Part shown: positions 12,060 through 22,900 of the stretch, in pieces
Position numbering within the stretch: the stretch's first letter is position 1
Layout of the letters: each line of letters opens with the position of its first letter
Assembly (NCBI RefSeq): GCF_037975245.1
Contig: NC_092567.1
Span: 3,666,214-3,730,213 of the forward strand
DNA length: 64,000 bases
Direction: 5' to 3'
From: Apostichopus japonicus
Lineage: Eukaryota > Echinodermata > Holothuroidea > Aspidochirotida > Stichopodidae
Notes under the pieces: model-generated
What the model was told of the DNA's origin: nothing
Database searches by the model: none
The model's input: only the letters and a program-made list of their open reading frames with translations
Program-made: the position numbers and the translations under genes

Positions 12060-12915
12060 TAGCTTCTGTATTTTGTGTTGTTTCTGCTACAATCTGCTGG
12101 TAACAAACTTGGCCGTAAAAGGAAAGATAAGAACCTTGAAAACATAATGTTGATTTATTTTACCAAAAATCACACCAGGAGAGATGAGAGTAGGCAGAGA
12201 TATTACAAATTTGGAAAAATACAAATAAAACATGACAAATAATTTGTAGGACACACAGTATTGTATGAATCTGATTAAACGATAAATAACTCACTTATAA
12301 GTAGCACTCATGTGATTGACACAACCTATTTATATATCTTAATTAGTTGCAGGGCTATCCAGTTATGTGTGAATATTATATGGGTTGGTCAACGTTATAA
12401 CCTATAAGTAGCATGTAGCTTTATTTCATATTATTAAAACGTTTACGCCTTGACGTAATTATCAACATTATTTGAGTTAAACAATACGAAAGTAGAGAAA
12501 TCAATTTAAAATATGTTTTAGAGTCAAATTCCACAAACATCTGTTCCTATTACTAACTTCCAAATTGTCCCCATCACCATCCTGTGAAATGGACCAATTC
12601 GCAAAGTACCATAGAAATAGTTAAATTTAATTTGATTAGTAATTACCTGAATCAAGACAAACATTTTATAGTAATATAGCTGTTAGTGTTATAATGCTGC
12701 ATGGAAGACCCACGTCTCACACCAACAGAAACAGCTAAAAACCTAAACATGACCAGTTAAAACCAGGAAGCTGCCACAGTAAGATGCATGGTCAGTTAAA
12801 CGGGCTGTTACGACTGTTGTTATGTGTTATGATGAACAATTACACAGAAATTACAAGAACAGACCTGTTCAATATGATTAATAACATTGTACGGTTTCAT
12901 CTCAGAATAAACGTG
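12060..12915. repeat. Segmental duplication, copy 2 (partner 5330-5960)
   Basis: Collinear with 5330-5960 through the shared blocks described there, and slightly longer because of small insertions. Overlapping ORFs in this span are not conserved in the partner copy and are taken as chance. Confidence 0.75.
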
Positions 12916-13304
12916 AAGTTTATTGGATACAAATTCACAACCTCGAATATTAATAAAACAGCATGTGTCAAAAACGATTGTACAATATAAAGCAAACCTG
13001 TCCAAAAGTCAATCTTTTAGTTATAGCTCTATGTTTACAATATCCAACTGACATGGAAATTGTACGGGTGTGTCAATATAGACTTGGAAGTAGGAGCGGG
13101 ATATGTCTGAAAGTTCTTTCTTTACGTCAGCACTTCTAATATATATTACCAACAACACGTAAACTTCACCGATAATGTATCACTAAACTGGTTCATTTAC
13201 ACTTATTGGGAACTAAAAACAGTGCTATGGCAGCATAACGTAAACAAGCTGACCAGACTTGCATTATGAGCAATAGCTGAATAAAAGGTGATCAAACTCT
13301 TTAC

Positions 13305-13366
13305 CTGCCATTGACCGGTTTGTAGATTCAGACGACGAGACTTGTCACTGTAGGTACCAATCCAAA
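13305..13366 (-). CDS. Internal exon (62 bp) of the NLR-like gene
   Basis: The minus strand has the acceptor TTTTTCATCAG and the donor TGGCAG|GTAAAG. The exon enters with two bases completing a codon begun in the 19855-19934 exon and ends on a codon boundary. Joined, it reads KVWIGTYSDKSRRLNLQTGQ followed by WQ. The residues alternate hydrophobic and polar (WIGTY, LNLQT), compatible with beta strands or a divergent leucine-rich repeat, but I recognise no named domain. It passes to the 36-bp exon at 3288-3323 in phase 0. Support is open frame, splice borders and phase agreement on both sides. Confidence 0.6.
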
Positions 13367-14245
13367 CTGATGAAAAACATAAAAAAGAGATATGTTAATG
13401 ATAAGTGCGTACTAAATCTTTGTTGGTCTGGAATGAAATCATAAACATTATATTCACGAGATTTATGTTGGCCCTCGATGATAACTTCATATTAGCTGAG
13501 TAATCAATCTAGTTGATTCATTAAGTTTGATCTTATTAGTTTGCTATCATTATCATATCAGTAATATAGCTGATCAGTTTACAATCCTTATATCTCTGTA
13601 ATCTTACCGATTAGTTTAATATCAATTCATCTCGGTTTTATACCTGATCATTTTACAGCTATTACCCTCTTAGTTATAAAACCAATCAGGTTAGAATTGT
13701 TATCATCTCATTAACAAATCTGATTAATTATCTTAAATGAAAGCATATATGCTCCCATTTAAACAGAAACGAATCTTGGGCTAAATTAAGAAACCAAATC
13801 ATGATAGTCGAGTATTCGATGCTTAGATCAAGAATAATAATCCATGAGGCGATGAACGGATCAGAGAACACTCAACATCAATGACGTCATCACACATCAC
13901 GAGAGCCATAATTAAACACTGTTTAAAAACAATTGTTAAAAGATGAAAAGGGAATTAGTTTAATAGCAAATTTGAAGTTAAATTATGCATGTAAAAGAAT
14001 AAACAAAAATTTTTCATAACAACGTAACCAGTCTCCATGTAAGAGGACTGCTAGATCTAAGGGCATTCCAGTTCGGTAAAGGGAGCTTACTTCAGTTTTA
14101 CACACAGGGTACTTTTGTTTAATGTTCTTCAAACTGTACTAAGATAAATCATAGGTGTAGGAACACGGTGCAGGTGATAGCTGACACCTCGCTTTGCAAA
14201 GTGGAAAGGAATCAGGAGTAGGGAGGGGTGGGGTGGGGGCAGGAA

Positions 14246-14636
14246 CAGTGGCGGAGCTAGGGTTATTGGTCAGGGGGGCAAGAATGGTCTGTACGGGCGC
14301 TTTCGACACTATCTAAGCGGAGCGCCACCACAGGTTGGCGCGGAACGTACAGACATTTTTTGAGTTAAGATACTCCCTAGATCGCCGGAAATGACTTTTT
14401 CCGGGCCTTGCTTATTTGCAGATAAACGAAGAATAAATAGGTGTTATCGCCATTTTGTCAGAAAATTACACCAACAAAATGTGACAAATGTCAATAGGTA
14501 TTTGAGAGCGCAATAAAAAAGTCAATAATCGCGAATAGGTAAAAAGTGGTAAAAAGCTAAAAAGGGCGCCAGCAGTCCATTTGAGTCCGTCAGGGAGGGT
14601 ATCCGCCCCTCTGACTGTATGGACGCTCCGCCACTG
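14246..14636. mobile_element. Short non-autonomous hAT-type element, 391 bp
   Basis: The left end starts CAGTGGCGGAGCTAGGG; the right end on the minus strand starts CAGTGGCGGAGCGTCC. The 8-bp duplication GGCAGGAA is exact at 14238-14245 and 14637-14644. It carries the shared module at about 14312-14400 in plus orientation. A close relative lies at 32029-32405 with the same termini and interior. No coding capacity. Confidence 0.92.
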
Positions 14637-16641
14637 GGCAGGAATACGTTATGAGAGTGTCAGAAATGAAGTCCAAATATCGACGGATTAGAATATTCTA
14701 AATAATTCACAAACTGACTTTGACTTTAACTACATCGTCTCTGAATCTCTCTCTTAGCTGTTATCACGATATAATTTAGTAGCTATTATATACACATCTG
14801 TCTAAAATAGTAAAACATTTAATTGATTGGGGAAAACTGTTTACTCTAACTACTTATGTCTTTGAGACTGATCAATGATGACATCATCAGCAGTGACGTC
14901 ACTCCACCATTAACAATGGGAATCTCGATGTGTCCTTTAAACACAGAACAATGAACGAGGGTACAATGTGTACGAGTCCGAGAAATAATGTTGAGGGATG
15001 GAGATAGAGAGGTTTGTATGTATTTACATTACTATTAATTAATTTAAATAATAAATTTAGGTAGAATCTTATTATAGATGTGGTATTGTACAGAGAAATG
15101 AAACATTTGATTGCTCGTGATGTTTGTAAAGCTGCCCGGTTCCAATACTGTATATTCAGCTTATATTACAACGCATTAGTGACGTCATCAAAGATCATGA
15201 AAACCAATAACTTAGATATTGATCAAAGAAAAAGACTAATTGTTTTTGGAATTACTTTATTGAGTTAAATTATGGAGCTACAAGACTAGACAAATCATCG
15301 TCATAATCACGTGATCACATTCCCGATGTCCTGAGAGTATGTTAGTTGTGTAAACTAAGGTTTATATGTCTTGTTTCCAGTCACTTTCTTAGGTATGTTT
15401 GTTTTCAACTGTTTAAGACTAAATACATCAATCTCTCTACTAGTCCCTTATATGGAGGAGGAATGTTAGTATAATCTAACATCGTGCCATTATGACGTGA
15501 CATGCACAATTATACCATTGAACGATAACACTGTCCAAATTTCTAAGAAGTTTCAAGAAACCTACATTAAAGTCTATTATCGACAGAAGTGTTGATGGAT
15601 ACAAACAAAACAACTTACATGTAAACAACTATGAATGAAGATATGATATCAATATAAATTATGTTTTGTGTCGTGGTTTGTCTTTCAGAACATCAATAAG
15701 GCCGTGACAAAACTACAATACGGAATAACAGAAATATCAGCAGCAATTGTATGCGATTACAATCCTTGTTGAATTGAAATAGAACAGACCATTGTAACAT
15801 CTCTTTGTTTCTGTTTGTTTTTATTTTCTGATTCCGGGATTTAAATGCGAGCCTAGACTATTGCAGCCGATATTACAAAGATATCATAGTTGCAGTGTGC
15901 GCTCTATTAAATAATCGGCCGTTTCACCGGTTCAGATCTACCCACCTGCTATAACTAACTGCATCTCCCTAGTTTTACGGTTATGATTCAGTAACAATAC
16001 TGGTGACGATATGACAAATACTCATTTCCATTAAACTCAAGAAACACGAATCTAATTTAAATAACCATGATAATTCCTTTTTCATCAGAGACTACCATAG
16101 CCTGCAGCATAGTTGCATCCATGATAATTTACTTGATCCAAGCGAAGGATGAAAACTTTCTCTCGAGCATTATTTTTATTTAATGAGTAAGAACATTCTA
16201 GGCCTGAGTCGAGTACCCGGATACCCGACCGAACATTCGTGTACCCGAATCGAAAACACGAAAAACGGGTACCCGTTTTCTGTGGGGGGGGGGGGGTGGG
16301 GTCTCGTAACTGCTACGCGAGCGCTTTCATGATTTCATGTTTTGATTAATCAAGACACGCGAATACGTAAGACAATTTTAATGAAATAACTTTCTTGTAG
16401 TGTAGATGGCTGTTTTAATTGCTTACTATTTCCAGGTTTAGCCATTCGTAATGGTTCTTTTTCGGTTGTGGATAAAATCACTCAACACCGAAAATGAAAA
16501 TATTACCCCGGTGAAAACTACTCAAGATTGAAATCTTCAATCCATCGCAATAATATATTACCTCTTCAAAACATAGCACATACCTTCCAAACGATTGCTG
16601 ATTTCCAGGTAATTGAAAGTTGTAAACAAGGCTACGCTTAT

Positions 16642-16665
16642 ATGTGTGTGTGTGTGTGTGTGTAA
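16642..16665. repeat. (GT)n microsatellite
   Basis: About ten GT units in a row. It is unremarkable except as a length-polymorphic marker. Confidence 0.9.
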
Positions 16666-17254
16666 ACAAGTGATGGTGAAGGCAAGATTTTTCCCATTGA
16701 ATTAGTAAATTAATTAGAAATTAAAGCACTATAACACTAAATAGATGTAATAAATAAATTATAGTTATCTATAATGTTTTCCAAGCAGGCTGGTGGGGAT
16801 CCGCTGGACTTAAGCTGCACCATTTGAAGATATGTTTCGTTGTCATGAAGAAATTTCGAATACACAGAAATATATCTATGATAAGAACTCAATTATCAGC
16901 AGTGTTAGGCCCCGGTGGGCGGGGGGGGGGAGGTCAGAGGGCGAAGCTTCTGGAAGCTGCTTTATTTTATTAGCCAAATATTATCCAAAACTGGATAAAT
17001 GTAGACATAAGGGGAGTAACAGACAGACCGATTCTGTTTTCTTTTCTTTGTTTTTGTATTATAACTCTTACTTTCGTAAGTGTATAAATAAAAAAAATTA
17101 AAAGATGGTTTAAAATTCACATATAGTTCTAAATGCTTTCCCTCATATCATTACCCACATTTTATTCTTACTATTATTTTACCAAGGTAAACAATGCATG
17201 GATGTTAATGTTCGCTTGTTTTGCTGTGTGTTTGACTTGTATTCTTTATGTATT

Positions 17255-17316
17255 TTATGACTTTTATATTTGTAAAGCGCCCTGAGACTTCTGTTACGGG
17301 CGCTTATTAAGAACTG

Positions 17317-17380
<64 letters not shown>
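17255..17380 (+). repeat. Retroelement 3' tail with long (TTA)n tract
   Basis: A short stem, GCGCCCTGAGACTTC then GTTACGGGCGC, is followed by AAGAACTG and about 20 TTA/ATT units. This stem-plus-trinucleotide tail is typical of the 3' ends of L2/CR1-like LINEs and of SINEs that use them. The 5' portion is not recognisable, so it is a truncated copy. Confidence 0.7.
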
Positions 17381-17381
<1 letters not shown>

Positions 17382-18142
17382 GTAGGTTGTACTCTATTCA
17401 AGCGCCGATCAAGGGGTGATGGGGTGTCTCCACACCACCCCCAACCCCACCACCATGCATTTCAAACTAACTTAGTATAGCTAAAACACAATGCTGCCTT
17501 TAGACTTAGATATTGGACATAAATCAAGTCATGTAAGTCAAACTATGACTTAGAATGTATCGTTTGAAGTATAAACTTCCCCTTTTTCTGGTGAAAGACC
17601 AAAGCCCCCCCCCCCCCCCTCCATATGATGTCGGCTTTGACGACCCTCTGATCCTGTACAAAACTGCAGAACGAGTGTCTTATCTGTGTCTTTATAAAGT
17701 GTTTATGCTAATGTTACCAATTAGAATATTTCATTTTGACATTTTGGTCTCTGTTTCGTTTTCGCTTATTTCTTAATACACTGTGCAGCAATTTCAGAGA
17801 AACAAAAACTTCGTTTGCAAAACTTGAGAAAATAATTAAGTTAAACTTCGCGGCTTATTCTGCAATTCAGATTGAAAGAATGGTTTAAGCGAGGTGTGGA
17901 TGTGTTTAAATGTGTTTGTGTTTTACGGGGGGGGGGGGGGGGGTTGGCAGACTCCGAGGGGCACAACATCACTTCAAAACCACATGATACCACTACTTTT
18001 TGGAAAGTGATTGAAAGCATCAATTGATGGGATGGCTACTCATAAATCATCTTATCTCGAAAGCGCGAAATTAAAGGAATATGACTTATCTCTGAAATGA
18101 ACTAAGCGTAGCAATATTTAGTGTTATTACATTTGTATTATA

Positions 18143-19648
18143 CATGGGCGGCGATCCGTATTTCCGAGTGGGGGGATATGACCTTGTTGACTATCTAAGC
18201 GTAGCGCCACCATAGGTTGGCGCGAAGCGTACAAGAACATTTTGGGATTTACAAACCCTCTAGATGGCCAGAAACGGCACTTACCGAGGTTTCCAAGCGG
18301 CATATACCCAACTCTAAAATAGGGATATCATATCCGAAATATCTCATAATCAGGATCCAAAATACTTTCTTTAATTTCGGGTGTTATTTTTGGAAAATTG
18401 CCCCAGTCAATCTTGTTTCAGGCGTTACGTTAGAATGTTCGAGAGCTCTTTTATATTATTCGATGAAGAAAATGGCCTCATGCAGGCTAGTATAGGCCCG
18501 TACACATGCAATACACAATTACACATAGTTACATTCCTAGGTACCGATTGCTAGGGCATCCAGGTGAAACGTGTATTAATCATTACCCTGGTAACATGAG
18601 ATTCTCAGCTGTTCGAGGGAACATGTACGTGTGTAGACCTACTATAGGGCCTATATGAATCATCGAGGTACCTGTAAATGAATCTGGAGAAACTATCACA
18701 CAGTAAATACGCGCGAACGCGCGTACCATGCATGGAGGGTCATGTGATGTGTTCCAGGGCGGTACTAATATTTTACTCTCCCCATTACGCATGATGATTT
18801 CACCCAACTAGTACGTAAATGTGTATGCGTGCTTAGAGCAGCAGACGACACCCGTTACCTAGCGATAACCGTGCCTGCCTGTAGCCTACCGTGCCTGTAG
18901 CCTAACGTGATAGCTATATTCCGGCTGAGCAGCATTAGGCTCTGTTCCATGGAGAATTCCGTGGTTGCACTGAACTAAACTTTTCCACACAGCACCAAAC
19001 GCTCACCCTTGAAATACAATTCAGACATCGACATTTCCCGCTGCAAGCCCAATGTATCTGTACTTGTTCTGTGCCAGCATGTCTAACGTTAGCATATTAG
19101 CACTATTTCGTAGGCCTGAAGTACCAGTACCTTCTTACGCCGTTACTTCCCATGTTCGATCCGTCTTGGTGCAAATCTTTCACGAAGTCACTAATACTAT
19201 TTTCGAACTGCTACAGAGAAATATCAGTTTGATACCACCCTGGAACACATCACATGACCCTCCATGCATGGTACGCGCGCCCAATTGACATGAATCCACC
19301 AGATTCATTTACCTCGATGAAATGAATACTATGAGGGTGCATATATGTACTATATCAATACCGTGGTCGCAATAATACATTTTGTTGTTATAGGGCCAAT
19401 GAAGCCTACAGTCAACTATTCTTGCTTTATAAAGACGCTTTATTTGAAAAGATCGCACTGCGTTTATGGTAGGCGAGAAATGAAGCTAAAAAAGAGCCGT
19501 ACATTCACGATGATGCATAAATGTAGGTATGAAAATATTCTTATCCCTGGCATTTGGTGGGGGGATATGGTGTATTACATCCCCTCCAACCATTTTCATG
19601 GGGGGATATATTCCCCCCACCCCCCCCCCCCCAGGATCGCCGCCCATG
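18143..19648. mobile_element. hAT-type element, 1506 bp including a nested insertion
   Basis: The termini are CATGGGCGGCGATCCG on the left and, on the minus strand, CATGGGCGGCGATCCTGGG on the right. The 8-bp duplication GTATTATA is exact at 18135-18142 and 19649-19656. Sister copies are at 47055-47864 and 60359-61826. Without its internal insertion (18661-19319) the length falls to about 840 bp, matching the sisters. The left part carries the shared module (about 18193-18290). No transposase frame. It ends only about 200 bp from the predicted exon at 19855. Confidence 0.93.
18661..19319. mobile_element. TIR element nested inside the 18143-19648 element
   Basis: The left end CATCGAGGTACCTGTAAATG and right end (minus strand CATCGAGGTAAATGAATCTG) form long inverted repeats that also include CATGCATGGAGGGTCATGTG and its complement (about 18727-18747 and 19250-19275). 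Flanks ATATGAAT (18653-18660) and AAATGAAT (19320-19327) are an 8-bp duplication with one mismatch. The sister element at 60359-61826 shows the uninterrupted site (TATATGAATACTATGAGGG near 61543). No coding capacity seen. Confidence 0.82.
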
Positions 19649-19854
19649 GTATTATACAGTTCGTTGTTTACTATCACAAGACTCTGTTCTGGGTGTCTCC
19701 TTCATATAAAATGGCAATCGTGTGTTGCTGATTCATCTTGTATGTGAATTAACAACAATCAACAAGTCAAAAGAAATTCACATAGTTGGTAAAGCGTTTA
19801 ATTAAATGAAAGAAATTGTTAATTGTGTCCATTATGACGTCATTGTGACAATAC

Positions 19855-19934
19855 CTTTCACATTTATTGATTTCAAGGATGATGGAATGGATCCAACCGG
19901 AATAGTGTCTGGTATAGTGTAGCCCGCACCAAAC
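19855..19934 (-). CDS. Internal exon (80 bp) of the NLR-like gene
   Basis: The minus strand shows a clear acceptor (CTACTTCTCTCCACAG) and a donor AAAG|GTATTG. The exon enters in phase 2, matching the end of the LRR exon at 25794-25958, and leaves in phase 1, matching 13305-13366. Joined to the LRR exon it reads LQFGAGYTIPDTIPVGSIPS then SLKSINVK. The pattern SLKKLQF ... SLKSINV repeats with a spacing of 24 residues, so this exon plausibly continues the leucine-rich repeat array. A TGACGTCA site lies 13 bp beyond its donor (19835-19842). Confidence 0.65.
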
Positions 19935-22900
19935 CTGTGGAGAGAAGTAGACTAATCATCGTGTAAGATGTAGAAGACGTAGAGGAATGTCCTCCTAGTC
20001 AGGCTAACTGTTTACTAAATCATTAAAGATAAACAAAGTAAACAACAAACATGTAGAAATACAACATTGTACACAATAAACTAAGTAAACGGAGCAAATC
20101 CTTGTAACAACCGCTTGCCATTTTCCGCTCGGATCACGTGATTTTTATCGTATGTTATTTTCGGTAAATTGATTGTTAATAAAGATCGTTTTCGTGAACC
20201 CTTCTCACTTTTAAATGAGAACTAAAATGTCTGAGATTGTTAGAGTGCAGTGGTAAAATATAAAATCTAGAAATTATGAATCTTAAAACTGAAAATTGTT
20301 TCTTAACCTCAGAATAGTTTAAGATGCTACAAATTACAATTTTTCAACGTAAATTCGGAATGACAAACCTGCAAAATCTTGCACTAAAATGGAGGAGAAA
20401 TAGAATTTAGAGGGATAGGAGGGTCGAGGACATAGCAACATTCTTTACTGGGCGCAACAATTTTTCATCTCGGGTTGGAGTTAAACATGAATTGTTACTA
20501 TTATATGATATACCAACGTTATTTAAGTATTTATTCAATATCAACCTTCATAATTGTATCACATTGCACGCATTGTTTTGTCATTGATCTAAATCAAATT
20601 CTACAAACTTATAACATTTTTTGTGGAGTTGATAATAATAACCTTAACCATTACACAATCGAATCTTCCTATTCAACTATGTTCTCAATGAAGAGCTGCA
20701 TGTGTCCAAAATATCCGACCCCTTCATACCGAGGAATTATTAAGACTTCCTGGTCATACTTTGTTAAGAATACACTAATGCCATCGTCGTTGATTCACAA
20801 AAGAAGAGTTTTATTGGAAGGTGGAGGAACAAACACTGAGGGGAAGTGGAACAAGTGACTTTGATTTTACGCAAGAAACCACTAGACTCAAATTATCTGA
20901 AACCCTCTCCAAATAAATAATCTGTGCATTCCTTTCCACAGGTTCAAGTACCGTATTTGAATGTTTTTAGCAACAATTGTCTTTATACCGGTACTTTTGA
21001 ACTGCATATTTTATCATTATTATTATTTTGAAGCCAAATAGCAAATTTTTAGACATGAAGGCACTTATTACAAACACACAACAAAAAGAGGGCACTTGAG
21101 TTTATCGAGCATGAAATGAAATTATCTGGAATAACCGGTACCAGATAGTGCATAATATCCAATAAATATGTTAAAGTCTAGCTCAGTATCACCTTACCTT
21201 ATACTTGAATTGCCCGGTTCTATGTAAAACATTGCCCCGGACAATGTAAAGAAAATATATAGGTTACGTACCTTGTATCTAATTAGCATAATTAACGCAT
21301 AGATAATGCTATTTCTTATGTAAAACTTTTTCTTACAATCGTTAGTTTTCTGTATCTATCCAGTGACTGGTTAAACAGGCGCTTTCGAATATTTCATTAA
21401 TGTTATATATACTGTAAGGGCTATAGCGGACATAACAACTCAATGTACACATGTAGGCAAAATACTGGAAATAATTGTTGAACTAATAATTTATATTGCC
21501 ACAGCATTGGAAACTATTTATTAAAGGCTATATTTTAATAAAAGGGTTCTCCCCGTTTAGACCCCTCCCAACGGACGCAAGGCATATTTGGAGCCCACCC
21601 AACCCATCCTTTCCAAAAATAGCCCGAATGCAAAATGCATTGAGATTTCGATGAATTCAATGCACTAGACTTCTGCTTGTAAGTATAACCAGAACAAGCT
21701 GTTACAATTCTAATGTGGCATGATAACACAGGTCAGTCTACTATACGTGACTATACACACCTCCAAAACAATAGGGGTCTTGTACTCGATGTTATGAATC
21801 CACACACCAAGTATTAGAGGTATGCGCGATTTCCATCGTTACATATCATGTAAAAGGTTTTTCAGAGTTTGACCTCTGGTGACCTAAAGGAGATTTGACC
21901 TCACATGCAATAGTATAGACTTGTACTTAATATGGCAAATCCATATACCATGTATGAAAAGTATCCATGATTGATTTTTACCATGAGAAATCATGTTGTG
22001 AAGTTTTTCATGCCTCGACAATTATTTTTGAAAGTTATCGCTATTTGGCGACCGTGACTAAAAATCTACTCGCCAAATTACACTCGCAAGTAGGCCTATG
22101 ATTGTTGTTCAAGTCTCCAAAGTACAGAACAAAGGTTAGGCAGATGCATGGTGCTACGTAATTGCACATTATAAAGTTATGTTTCTTTGCAGTACGAAAT
22201 GAATACTTTTTTCCCACCAAAAGTAAGTGTTGAACAAAGTAAAACATGACGCAGAATAATAAATATGCAGGTAGGCCTACTGTAGTGTCTCAAACAATTA
22301 AAAATACAACATCTGTAAAATACCTACGAAGATAGCTTAGCTTCTGTTACATTAGGGCTCCTCTACTTTACTATTATATTGCATTCTTATGCCTATAGAG
22401 GTATATGCGTAGAGTATTCATGTTTCTCTTCATGCGTTCTGAAAACGTAGATTCGCGATATTTAGACACAATTACTTTACATGTTTTCACCCTATTCGCT
22501 GCGATTTGACGGGAGTAAAACCCCGGATGTGCGACCGACGGAATACAATTACCCACAGATCTTTACTAACTGTATTCCCAGGAACATAACACCTCTCCTT
22601 CGGTTTCTTTTCTGTTTTATTTTCCTTTCTTTTTCTTTGTCCTTGTCGACCATGCATGTTACTATCACAATATACTTATGTTCTGTTTTAATCAGCATAC
22701 CACCATGATTCATGTAAAACATCGCAAATTATGACGCAATGAATTCATTTCAACAAGTGAATAACTGCTTCTCTTTTTTCCTTCTCAGCAACAAAACTAA
22801 ATGAACCGTGGCCATATTTACGACCTGGATATGACCCTGGCAGTTTTATAAGTGTTTGTTGTGATTGTTAACTTGTAGGTTCATTCATTGTGTACCGGGC

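Larger units (their letters stand above)
3324..13304. other. Intron of the minus-strand gene
   Basis: About 10 kb between two predicted exons. It holds the TGACGTCA array (3601-3675), a hAT-type element (4185-5195), one half of a segmental duplication (about 5330-5960, partner 12060-12915) and a 4.9-kb TIR transposon with a decayed gene (6762-11645). Outside these I see no coding sequence. Confidence 0.6.
13367..19854. other. Intron of the minus-strand gene
   Basis: Contains TGACGTCA sites at 13882, 14894, 15180 and 19835, a small hAT-type element (14246-14636), a GT dinucleotide run near 16642-16665, a retroelement 3' tail with (TTA)n (17255-17380) and the nested hAT-type pair 18143-19648 / 18661-19319. 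The segments between are AT-rich with no exon I can support. Confidence 0.6.

Noticed and set aside
20475-20858. 127-residue plus-strand ORF
   Set aside because: AT-rich composition, no splice signals fitting a gene and no recognisable motif.
21181-21290. Minus-strand 22-bp exon ending AAG|GTAAGG
   Set aside because: Too short, with no phase partner and no open context on either side.
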